Assembly (NCBI RefSeq): GCF_964355755.1
Contig: NC_092670.1
Location: 31,917,795-31,981,794 of the forward strand
Reading direction: 5' to 3'
Source of the DNA: Antedon mediterranea
Taxonomy: Eukaryota; Echinodermata; Crinoidea; Comatulida; Antedonidae
DNA: 64,000 nucleotides
Shown: in pieces, positions 11,480 through 23,239 of the stretch
How the letters are laid out: every line of letters starts with the position of its first letter
Position numbering within the stretch: the first letter of the stretch is position 1
Notes under the pieces: generated by a model
Databases searched by the model: none
The model's input: only the letters and a program-made list of their open reading frames with translations
What the model was told of the DNA's origin: nothing
Program-made: the position numbers and the translations under genes

Positions 11480-13675
11480 CTGTCGCAATTTTAGCCCCGC
11501 CTATTTTACCTTTTAAAATCTCTACTCAAAGCTTCCGTTTACACATGGATCCTGTTTAATTGACCACGTACATCCGAAAGTTAGACAACGTCTCTAAGGG
11601 GATTTGTATCTATATCTGCCGCAAAATGTCTGACTTTTAGGCAAATTATGGTTCGAGGTTAGCGATTTTAGATAAACCATCAGAGATTTGTGACAACTTG
11701 CAATGTATGCATTTTTAAATGTCAATTTAATATCTGGTCATTATTATTTTATTCATTATGACTGATTTTTTTTACAGACAACAGTTGCGTTGTCTGGTAA
11801 ACAGAAATCTGTAAATCCTGCTAAGTGACTATTAAAACGTATACATTTTTTGTTTAATAGGTTTTTATCCACTTTTTAATGAATTTAAGTACAGTATTTA
11901 CCATGTGTTGTGTATATAAATCATTTGTTTGTTCATGTTTATGTTTTTTCCTTTGTATATTTTTAATCATTTTCATTTTACTTCGGCTTCAGTTTTTTGC
12001 ATCCGTCTGTTCATATCCCACTTTTTTTTATATTTGTCCACAATATCTTCTTTTGTTTATCAATTAATTGTGTTTCCGCAGCCCTAACAAAATTTATAAT
12101 TAATTATATTTTTTAACCAATCATAATTATTTGAAAAATAAAGTGCGCATTCGGAGACATTATCGAACAATCAAGTGCCCAATCACAACGCAACGATTTT
12201 CCTTCAGGTCAAAAGTTAAACATGATCGCATTTATCGATAATTTTCTGATTTGAATGAGATAATTATCGGTTAATTTTTCTCGAGCGGAATCGGTTAACC
12301 ACCGTTTCTACAGGAATTCAGTTATTTATCGGTTAATTTTTATAGTTTAATATTAATTATAGGCTGCACCAACACGACCTTATTATTCGTTGCGTTTCGT
12401 TTATTAATGTTTGTTTGCCGAAAAACCCATTATTGTTCGTCGTTTTTTGTTCTTGTCTTTATTCGTTAGTCAGTATTTCGTTTGCTTGTCCGTTCGTACG
12501 TTTTGGCGATGAAAACAATCCTGAAGCGAAGCCAGAGCTACAGTATCACTACAACACAGGTTGTAATATTTTTTCGTACATCACGTTTCCAAAATCGGTT
12601 CTTATCGATCGATCGATTACATGCGCAGCGCGATTTTTCGCTCCGCGCCTTTAGGCAGTTATATTCACGAGGACGGAAGCATTAGGAAACTGCATCACGC
12701 GGAGGCTGAACAAATAGGAGAAGAGAGTCTATGAGACAGTCTGTGCAGACAGTATAGTCTGTAAGACATGTTAAATAAACATTGTTTTCGGTTTCGCTGT
12801 CAACGTGGGGTATAATTAATACCATCATTGAGTAATGGTCAAAACAATCCTTCCTCTGTGGTAAATATGTGTTGGTGTGTATATATGAAGAATTGTTTGA
12901 TTAGCGCGTACGTTTGTCGGCGGCTGGGGAAATTAGTAGACATTTTGTTTAGGGAATCTTTGGGTCATGTAAGTCACTACGACCTTTATAACGCCCCTAC
13001 CTCGGAATATGAGGGCCTACTAGATCTACGTTTTTGTTCTGTACAGTAGGCCTAATACGTTGTTCATTTCTGACTATATTTACGTTACACAAAATGTTTA
13101 CTACTGATTGTTAAACAAAAATAATTGATAATAAATAATTTTTTCTTAAATTATTAAATATAATATTTAAACCGAGTAACCCGATGAACCGAATCGAGGA
13201 ACTCCTGTTTATTATTCATTTTTTCAGTATGATTTTATAATAAAAATAATTTATCTATTAAGGACACTGGTATTTACAAAATAGACCTAGTTACATTTAT
13301 CATATCATCTCTAAAGACAGAACTAAAGTCCATCTCCTGTACTTTCAATTTCTGTCTTTATCACTAATTTTTTTATGCACGCATGGCGTATTTTTTATTC
13401 ATGGTTTACAGATTTCGTCAGCAAAAAATAAAGCTGACAATAAAATTGACATTTAAATGCGAATATGTACTAATAACTCATTGTATAATCCCAGATTGCT
13501 TAACATTTATATTTCTGGCAATGTTGTTATTATTTTCAAAAACAACAAGGGATTTGTATTATAATAAGTTAAATATGTATTCCAAATATTATTTAGTTCA
13601 TCTTAAATGTTCATACCAATTTATGAAATCTGACAATCAAAAAACATTTAAGTACCGTATAACATATATTTGAGT
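11480..13675. other. Intergenic, nothing recognised
   Basis: No convincing gene. The short open frames here lack family similarity. A segment near 12640-12830 with a polyadenylation-like AATAAACATTG could be a remnant of a retroelement terminal repeat, but I could not find a partner copy. Confidence 0.5.
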
Positions 13676-13679
13676 CGTG

Positions 13680-14400
13680 GTGTAAGAAATATTTTCTTAT
13701 ATTAAACGCGGATAAGACCAACAAATTAATTTTTTGTTTTAGAAAGAAGATAAGTGTTATTAATAATATTGTATTAAACGACCAAAAGATAGAAAGTGTA
13801 AAAGAACATAAATATTAAGGAACAACGGTAGATTGTGAATTAAATTTGAATGCAAATACAGTCTGTAAATATTGTTTAAAAATCTAATCAACGACTGTAC
13901 CTTATCAGAAAGCTAAACTCTTTCAAAGTGAATATTGATGTACTTTTTTTTGTTTCACCAGAGTGTTATTCTTAGTGTTGTAACTTTCAACTGTGTTGTT
14001 TGGTACAATAGTCTGAGCGCTAATAATAAAAAGAAACTTAAGCGTACTATGAAAACTGCTAGTAAAATAATAGGAAGTAATGTTATTGACTCAGTTTACA
14101 GGCGCGATGTTATTAGTCACGTTAAGACAATAATGGAATATAACTCACCCGTTGAATGATAATATTTTGTTAATAAATCAGGTATAATTCGTCCTTTAAT
14201 GTGCAATATACCACTCGATGTAGGAAATCATTTTTCCACAACTCTATACATGTTTCCAACTCAACATCTCAAAGATAGTTTGTTTTTTATTCCTGTAAAC
14301 ATAACTTTTTTACTAATATAGTTTTAATGTATTTTATTGATATTTTTAATGTTTTATATATTGTATGTGTTTTTAAGCATCAAGGAAAACAAATTTCATG
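13680..14400 (+). mobile_element. Decayed LINE 3' fragment (reverse transcriptase C-terminus)
   Basis: Reading through stops and frameshifts on the plus strand gives the order of motifs typical of the region after the RT palm in CR1/L2-type LINEs. There is an NADKT.LIFCFRKK-like stretch, then VKEHKY.GTTVD, then an intact 74-codon piece (13935-14159) with VWYNSLSANNKKKL and TASKIIGS. An AT-rich tail ending around 14400 may be the 3' UTR. It is clearly dead. The family is assigned from motif order only. Confidence 0.65.
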
Positions 14401-15780
14401 TTCGCCTTGTTGTGTTCATGACAATAAGGATTTATTTTATCTTTTATGTTCTTTGGCCTATCTAATAACAGAAGCTAGCAGACGGATGTATTTTTGGACA
14501 CACTAAAAAAGCCCCTATTATGGACACTAAAACGCCCTACCCCATGGACTAATGAAGCTCCTATTATGTACAGATTTCAGTACCGATAAGCAGGCTACAC
14601 AATATCATACAATATTACATTGTAAAGTGTAAGTGTTTAACTCATCTGTATAACGAGATGATTGTGGTAAAAAGGATCTGATCTACAATATACTCGGGCT
14701 ATGGTACGTAGCAGCTATATCTACAGTATGATAGTAAATGTATAATATACCATTACCTGGCCTTTTTTATGTACAATTCTATTCCATAAGTCATACTGGT
14801 TTAATGTGTAATAATTTTTGTATATTTTACTTCATTATGATAATCATTTTTACATATTCCATTTATTGTAAGAAGTAAATCCTGCACCATTATTGGTTAT
14901 TAGTAATTTCAATTGTTTGGTGTCGTCACAATGTTACTGATCTGTCGTGAGGCACTCGTGTATTGCTTCTGTATATCTACAAATAGCGAAAGCACTTACA
15001 TTTGTTTATAAAACAAATTAAAACCATAATATTGTACCAATTATATTTATTTGAATTTACATGATATTTTTAACAACATAATATATATCTACAATTTATT
15101 ACTAAATTTAATACTATTAAAGTGCATTGTAAGTATTTTTGTATGTTTTCACATAATTACTAAAAGTGGAAATAAGTCTTTTTGCATATCAGCTCTTCAA
15201 ATATGGAATTATTCGTCCTGTATCACAAATTTCTGAATTATTTTCATATCAGTTTAATTGATAATACTACGATATAGGATTTATACGTAATACATGTATG
15301 CCATTGCACGAAATATGTTTATCATACAGGACAATATATATATAGTAGATATAGTACAGAGAATCGGCTACGTGGTTCTAATACGTTGAGATAAGTTTTT
15401 ATCATAACTTATTCTTCTGCTACCAGATGTAATCGATACCCAGCTCTATGCCGACGCGATAAACAATGTAAACAGTATTTTCTTCCTAAATCATAATCAT
15501 CATTATCATCACCATCATCATCGTCATTTTGATCACCATATTATCATCATCATACTTTAGCAAATTTAAAATGTTGTCACCCATTTACAAATAGCTAGGC
15601 GTAGTCATTGTCATAAATTGCTGTCTTAATTATATTATATTATTATTTTATAGCATCGTTGAACAATGTTGAATGATTTCCATGAAATATCAATTTTCTT
15701 TCTGTTCTCAAGCTGTAATTCTGTAATTTAATTGTTTGTCAAAGCACGGTGACAATCTAAGGAATTCAGACACTTTTTTG
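14401..15780. other. Intergenic, nothing recognised
   Basis: AT-rich sequence without reading frames of interest. It includes an imperfect ATC/ATT microsatellite at about 15495-15555. Confidence 0.5.
15495..15555. repeat. Imperfect (ATC)n microsatellite
   Basis: A run of ATCATC, ATTATC and ACC triplets, for example CATCACCATCATCATCGTCA. It has no coding context. Confidence 0.75.
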
Positions 15781-15782
15781 TC

Positions 15783-15810
15783 TAGTTTGATAGTGTAGAC
15801 AGAGCTTTAG
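15783..15810. mobile_element. Fragment of the MITE family
   Basis: AGTTTGATAGTGTAGACAGA followed by GCTTTAG matches the right terminus of the MITE at 10690-10857. No left terminus is visible nearby, so this is a truncated copy. Confidence 0.6.
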
Positions 15811-16183
15811 ATTGCCTTGGTCAAAGCATGAAAAACTTCACACTTTTAGTCCGTATAAGTCATAAGTCAAGAGTCAAATGATTGCACGTGGGATTTAATT
15901 CCAAGTCTTACTATGATTGTTTTTACATGATAACAGAAGAACAGTAGAACATTACTGGCTTGCGATATCAATATTTTATTCATACATTTGAAATAAATAA
16001 GTAGTGCATTCATGATGTGCCGTATTGTTTGTGACCAGTTTATTTTTGACATTCAATCAGAGAGCAACCTATTTTAAGCTTAAATAGCTTTACAGATTGT
16101 AGAACATTTCTACAGTTATACTGTCTGGTATAAATTTTGTTATATTTTTTCTTTTGAAATAAACCTTTGATTTGATGTACTGT

Positions 16184-16189
16184 TTTATT
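16184..16189 (-). promoter_or_regulatory. Candidate polyadenylation signal AATAAA for ZP gene B
   Basis: Minus-strand AATAAA about 78 bases beyond the stop codon at 16267-16269. The position is suitable; AT-rich background lowers certainty. Confidence 0.4.
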
Positions 16190-16266
16190 TTATACTCATT
16201 GCTGATTAAATGAACGAAATCGTTCTAGCAACTTTGATATACTTCTGGAAATGTTGTGTTTGATCT

Positions 16267-19200
16267 TTAGACGAAATTGACAGGCAGCATCGTCTCCACG
16301 TATTCATCTGTTGCCTGCTTTATGATGTCCTCCGATCTACGTCTCCGGGAAGAACATGCATCATCTAGTTGGCGACATGCGGAGTTTGCACTGTTTCTCT
16401 TGCAAGTCACTGCATTGCATTTCACAATAACCTGATAATTAGTAAACATTAGAACAGTAATCATTAACATTGTAGGTTGCTATAATTCATAGTATTCAAT
16501 GGCAGATGCAAAATCAATATTACTAGTTTAATTTAATAATTTAAATCAGGTAAATGTATCATGTTAGTACAAAGTAGAAAGCGTCTATGTATAAGATATA
16601 TAAGAAAGAAATGTTCTATTTTTATTAAAATAATAATAATCCGCATGTACATTATCAGTAAGATACGATTTTAATAAAGATATTTATTTTAGTATTAAAC
16701 TTTCTTCTTACATGGTCATCGTATCCAAAGTTAAGGAAGGCGAAGGCTGAGATTTTGAATCGTTCCTCGTTGGCGTCCGGGCTGTACTCCATATTGATCG
16801 TATCATCAACTGGGCATCTGAAAGAAAGAAATTGATGAATATTAACTAGCAACTATCAGAATATTTTGTTCGTACTCTGGTTTAGTATGAAAAGCATAGA
16901 AAAAATGTTAGGTTTGGAAACAAAAAAAGTGTTACTGCGTAAGGAGAAACAATGATTTGGTCCTTAATGGTCTATTTAAAGAAATACATACAATTCCTTT
17001 TAAAAGATTTCTAAAAACATATAGATAATTTTAATAAATAAAACAACTTTGAATAGACACGATTCTTATATTGTTATATATCTTTTTCTATTTGGATCAC
17101 TGCTTATCAATATGCAATATTGTATTATGTGATTGATTTATAATGTTATTATGATACTACTGTACTCATCATAATGACTGACAATATGTAATATTATGTA
17201 TATAATAATAATATATTAATTTTTATTTTCATTTGATTTTTAATGTAACTCATTTCATAATATTTTTTATATTTAATTTATGTATTGTTTTACTAACTAA
17301 TTTGCTAACTTAGTTTAAAAAATATTGTTGTGTTTACATTGGAGAAAGTGCAGTTAATTATGTTCAGGCCAATGCCTATTGCTTGCTCCTGGCAAGATTG
17401 TGCTTGACATAGCATTATATGATATATATATATATATATAATTGCAACATACCCGTCTGTAATAAACTCATATTTGGCATCATATTTGCTGCAGGTTCTT
17501 TGCCTAGCAAATGCAAAACACTTCAGAATCCGAAGCTCCTTTGAACTATCGACACTCTTGACAGAAAAATAGAGGGAGTCGTTAAGAGCGACTTGTGTAT
17601 TGGCCCTTGTAGGATAAGCGGAGCTGTATAGCCGGTCTTTATAGAGTGTCAGTTTAGACTTCATTCGTCCAATACCCCTGTGCTTTGTTGGCTTAATGAC
17701 GGTGTCTGGATCGTAGAAGATATCAGCAACACCAATTCCAGTAATAATGCATTTGATCTTCATCTCAAATCGTCGCTTCTTTCTTGAGATTGGCAAGTCT
17801 GGTTTGTATGGTTCTGGATCGTCTCTAAGTGTGTTGTAGAACCTTGTTTGTTTTGTTCCTTTGTTCTAAACAAAAATATAAACTCTTTTATTCATTACTT
17901 TAACACATAAGTTCTACTGTTATGTTTCCTGAACGAAGTATACTTAGCGTATACGCATGCGCAGTTTAACGTTTAGTAAAAAGTATACCGTCCCGATGCG
18001 AAAGCTTTCTAGTATTATTGCACGTACAGTAATGTTGGATAGTCGAAATGAAATTTTGTAAATATACCTTGATAAGAGTACCACATTCGTGATATCCGAA
18101 GTTGATTACCATGTATGTATCGTTAAGAGGTTTAGCCTTGCATCGTGGATCATGAAGGTGGAATTTGGATGCTGGCATGTCCTCAACCAAATGTGTTGGC
18201 ATGTAAAAAGTGATCTCGTGGTCTCCACAATCAACATATGGCTCTGGTGCTTTAGCTGAAATTAAAATTTATAATATTAAACATTCGGTTATTTAATAAT
18301 TTCCAAGTAGTGATACGTAACCCCATTGTCTCGCTTTAGTTATATAACAGCTAACCTCTGACATTAACATTCTCTCGATAACCATTTTTAAGTTTAGAAA
18401 AAGAGAACTTACGAGTTGAAAAGAACAATGCCGCTTCATCACTATCTTTGGTAGCACTCTTGAAGCAAGCGTCGTTCACACTAACTTCTCCGAAACCCCT
18501 CTCTACTTCCATGTAGTACATTTGTCCTGGCTTCAAGTTATGTGGTGCTTGGAAGTATACAGTGTTTGTTTTTTTCTTCTCAAATCTAACTTGTTTTGTT
18601 TTAGAGGCATCGTATGAAGCGATGTTTTTTCGGGTTTGCACGTCTATGACATTAATCCTCTTTGCCTTCTTTGGTCTAGAAACCTAAAAATCATTTGACA
18701 AGATTATATATTATATATTTTTTGGGGTTAAAAACAAGTTCAGCTAGAAAGCATCATAAAATAATCTTTGTCACTCTAATTTCCAGGAGATGTAGGCCTA
18801 GTTACTCTTAAAAATGTACGGTAATTTAAATTGTGTCCTACCGGATTATCAAATGTTATTTGCCATTCTTCTCTTTCTTCATCCAATGGTTCCATCACAT
18901 TGGGGTAAGACAACTCTGGCATTACTTTTGGTGTTTGGAGGTCCTCTAGTGTTTTTTTCTCTTCCACAGTAACAACAATACGCCCAGTCTTTGGATCGTT
19001 CTGTACGCTGTATAAACAGTTTTTTTATGTTAATACTTGTTATACTATTGCAATCGGAAATTCTTAGAAACCTAGAGAGAGCCAATGGATCAGTAGGTTT
19101 GTCTAGTATACTAAGCTGGCTAAAAAGTAAGGAACAAAGTAAATAAACATAGGCGTGCGTGACTGAGTCAACCCATTGAGGAGTTAGTTTGCGGAAGTGA

Positions 19201-22200
19201 CGCAGTGATTTATTAAAGTTAGACTTACCCATTGTCATCCGTAGCTGTGAAACTGAAAGCGTATGTTCCTAATACATTTGCAGAGAATGTGACGATGGCT
19301 TCTACTCTGGTTGATGGTGGATATTTGATGTATTCGAACGTCATTTCATCGGGCCAGCTCCCTTGGATTTCAGTAATACTTAAAGATACAAAACATATCA
19401 CATTTAATTCTTGTCATTTTGTTTGGTTGATTTTGTATCACGCAGCATATTATTAATGTCTTTTTATTCAATGATAAATAGTTTCCTTTCAGTGACCATG
19501 GCGTTATTTTTATGGTACATTGTAACTCATTAATGTATAAATTATACTACTATAGTAATGGAAATCAGTTTAGTGCCATCTATTGCCTGGTAATTTTCGG
19601 TACCGTATCGCCTATTTTTTTTTTTTCACATACTGTCTTTAAAGAATATGAATGATATGTTAACTTACATGTTTCCATCGCTTTCTGGTGGAATTGTGGC
19701 AATTACCTTTCCTCTGTATTTTTCACCTGGTGCAATAACGGTGCACTCGTCAACTTCAATATGAGGACCAACACAAGATCCAGCTGTAAAAAATAACATT
19801 ACTTATTAGATGTTAGTGTTTTACTGAATGGATGAAGAAACACGACATTATATTAATGTAATTACTACTTTATTTGTTTTTTTTTTAGTCACTGAAGCCC
19901 ATTTTATACTTTTCACAGATTCGCCAACAATCCCATATTATTCTGATGGTTTGCGCATTTATCATTAAATAAAACGAACATTTAAGTGTATGTATACATG
20001 TAAACAAGAATAATATTTATACTTCAGAAGAAAAGAAGAAGAAGGAAGATGTTCTACTAAAATTGAAATCTGAATTTTGGTTGAGAAATTCGCGTTCGTT
20101 AGAGTAATGGTACGGTATGACAGTTAACACTACTTACGTTGTGTAACGTCCAAAAGGAATTGGTATGGGACTGTACTCTTGGCAACTTTGCTCTTTGGTG
20201 TTGAGAAATCTTCAATCATGACGGAAGCACCGTACCAGCCTGGAAGGTCATCTTCACCAGTTTCAAATTGGATGGTACATTTTTCCTTTTATACAAAAAT
20301 GTTGTCTCATAATACACGATTTTATCATAAAGAATTCTATATTTCATTTTATCCATGTTTTTATTTTATGTGCAATAATATATTGACTTTACCTCATCTA
20401 AAAATGTGATTTCTGTTGGCTGATCGCAGACTGGAGTGTTATCATTACCATCACGTGGAGATGGACACTCATTCAGTCTAGTTGAAGCCCATCGACATCT
20501 GATTGTATCTGTGATGTCAGGATCAGTTGCTATGAAGTAGAAAGACACAACATGTATTTGTAATTCAACAATATTGAATACACAGATTACCAATTGTCAT
20601 AAACGGTTACAAGAAAGCCTGATCCACATGAAACTTTATCTAACTTTTGTTTGCAAACTGCGAGTTCGCCACTTTTTAGATAAGTATTTGGTACCTGTCT
20701 ATAGTAATTATTCGATGCTGTCATTTTGGCCATCTCCAGGATCACATGATTAAAAGACTGTTATTTGATTCGCTGAGTTTAAAAACTTCAGCAAACTAGT
20801 TTTTCAACTTCCGCACACTGATGTTTTGTTTAAGTTTGCCAACTGGCAGTTGCCTTTCTAAGCACCAGAGTTTATGTAGATTTGCTTATTTGTATACTTA
20901 TTATTCAATGTGTTTTCTGAGAGTTGACTGCATTTTGTTTTTTGTAGTCTTTAATAAAAAATATTTGTATGTTAATACTTACGACTTAGATCAATGAGTC
21001 GCCTGCAACCTTGTCGAACTCTGTAGACTGGAAGACCAGCTGTTATTCTAGGTGAATTGTTTTCAATTGATGTATCAACATCTGTAAGGAGAGACCAACA
21101 GCGACCTGGTCCATAGTTTTCTAATTTTACCCAACTACTGTCGGAGCAATGTGCTGTCGTGTGGTAGCTGTTGATTAAAGTGAAGTGCATTTAATAAATA
21201 CAAATGAGACGAAAGAAAACAACATTTTTTCCAAATGTGTCAACATTGCAAAGTTCATATAAATACCTGTATTAATAATATAAAATCATATTTCAGGATT
21301 ACAGTAAAGTTGACTATGGTCTAATCGGCTTGTTGGATTTAAATTAACTTAACTCGTATTCATGTTTGATTCATTGGCGGAAATGATTGTGAATTTAACT
21401 TACATCATTTGAAAGATTGGGCTATCTGCTTCGTAGACAATAGAACCCTTTAGGATACTCCAATGCATCTCCTGACTGATGGAGGCGCACTCCATGTCGA
21501 GCGGAGTCATGATGGTGGTGTTTCGTTGACAGTCATTGCATTCGAGAGCCAATAAGGTCTCAGCAATCAAGTCTTGGCCAATTTGTGTACAGTAGTATTC
21601 TGGATAGTAACCGATCAATTGGAAGGCCATTCGCCAGTAAACCTTGATCTGTTTAGTTGATAAAATGTTGTAATATTATTATAAGTAAAATCTCAATATG
21701 AGATCTTATGCCATAAATAATAAACTAAACCAATAATCCAATGTCCATTTTGTTCGTGTAAGTTCTCATGAAATAGACTTTGTAATATCTCTAGTACAGC
21801 GGACGTTAATGCCAGTTAGATGTACTGTAACATAAAGTTATACAATGTGTCCCTATATAGGAATTGGCTGCAGTTGTAAAGCATGTCTCCGGGTTCGTTT
21901 TATACTAAAGTGTCTTTGAATGGGGTTCCCTAAAGGAGGTATTGTGTATTATACTGGATGCGCGAGTTTACACATTGGCTGCAGTGCTAAATGCTGCCAC
22001 AGACAATTAAATACGATATGACACATGGTACGACCTGGTATTGACATATGAATTTAATAATAGCAAATATCTATCCGAGTAAAATTCAAATGTTACTGCA
22101 TACAAGCGTTTACACATACGATAATATTCATTTAGCATATGTTTGAGTAAAAATGTATTAAAATATCAACGAATTCTTACCTTTGATTCATCAATTTTCT

Positions 22201-22285
22201 CCCAGTAAAACGTTCCACCTCGGTAATGAGTAGCGGCTACCACCTGAAGCAACACCACCGCGCTTACTAAAGTTATCAACCTCAT
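16267..22285 (-). CDS. Secreted ZP-domain protein B (13 coding exons, 797 aa)
   Basis: Assembled exons on the minus strand: 22181-22285, 21404-21648, 20983-21167, 20393-20529, 20138-20285, 19669-19783, 19229-19378, 18842-19007, 18413-18683, 18068-18255, 17453-17865, 16712-16817, 16267-16431 (2394 nt, all GT-AG). Phases match gene A at every junction. The first three, the fifth to seventh, and the ninth and tenth exons have identical lengths. Residues 1-18 are a signal peptide, then THYRGGTFYWE. The ectodomain shares motifs YPEYYC, CWSLLTDVDTSIENNSPR, GWYGASVMIEDF and VPYQFLLDVT with A. The ZP module has VDCGDHEITFY, FGYHECGTLIK (the ZP-N hallmark), ITDGCPVDD, and a C-terminal Cys cluster followed by RRRR at residues 772-775. 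No transmembrane or GPI-type tail is seen in the last 22 residues. Expected role: a secreted, furin-processed, ZP-polymerising matrix or coat protein. Tissue and partner are unknown. Confidence 0.88.
17421..17440. repeat. (TA)n microsatellite
   Basis: GATATATATATATATATATA lies just downstream of the splice donor of the eleventh coding exon of ZP gene B. Confidence 0.85.
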
Positions 22286-23161
22286 TTTGTTGATATTAAA
22301 TCTCCTATCAAACAGAATGTTTAAATAGATAAGTATAATATAAATTGAACAATTTCGTAGTGCTATTCACCCGTACTAAGATAACACTAAATAGTTTAGA
22401 AAGTATACTTTCGCATCTTGTTTCTAAATACACGATTGACTTTTGTTGAGTTGTGATCTAACAAGTAAACGAATTCATATTTTAAAAAGTCTGTGTATTT
22501 ATGACTTATATATCAAAATGCGTTGGGGGCGTGGTAGTGTTGTGGAAATGATTCTTTCAAATTAAGCTAGCGAATGGGATTCATTTTAAGATTCGGGTAA
22601 GTGATCTTGTCGAGACTGTCAGCGGAAACCTTGCCACACTATACTCTACAATCCTTTTCATTAATATCGGAAGTTGTTAAAGCTTTATGAATTAGCAGAC
22701 ATTGGCGCTCGAATATAAACTACAGCGGTAAAATGAATTTAGAAATTTAATATTAAACCGTGATCAACGCAATATCGCCTAATAAAATGAAATTGGAGTT
22801 GGAATGAACTATCTCTTGCATGGCATGTTGTTAGTTGATAATTCGATTTCTGTTCTAATTAATAGTATAGTATTAGTCGGTTTGACTTGCTTTTCTAATA
22901 GGCCTGATAATATCTGATTAATTCATGGTTCTTTGAAGTAGGCCTATAATAGATAGATATTGTTTTTATACATATACTAAGAATATTGTTTTGTCTGTCA
23001 ATGAACAATTTAAATGTTTCTAAATTTATGTTAAAGTTAAGTTAATAATAGCACTTAATTGTTGTCGTAATTACTATTAATTAAATTAAACCGAAAATCA
23101 ATGCGATTAAAGTATCTTTTTGTAATCGAATGAAATATTAGAATCATAAATGTAAACTTAC

Positions 23162-23205
23162 CTCTAATTAGAATGATTTCCCCTCTCCAACGATAAGGAT
23201 GGAAT
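23162..23205 (-). other. 5' non-coding exon of ZP gene B
   Basis: Ends with the donor TTAGAG|GTAAGT at 23162. The next exon starts after an acceptor at 22304 and reaches the start codon at 22285. The right edge is estimated from the TATA box at 23228-23237. Same arrangement as in gene A. Confidence 0.55.
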
Positions 23206-23227
23206 GACATAAAAATCAGCCCTATCG

Positions 23228-23237
23228 CTTTTATATC
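23228..23237 (-). promoter_or_regulatory. TATA box of ZP gene B
   Basis: GATATAAAAG on the minus strand, about 25-35 bases upstream of the inferred first exon. It matches the TATA box position of the paralogue at 11468-11476. Confidence 0.6.
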
Positions 23238-23239
23238 AA

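Noticed and set aside
12640-12830. Possible solo LTR (AATAAACATTG near a GC-rich end)
   Set aside because: No second copy, no clear TG...CA ends and no target duplication in the window.
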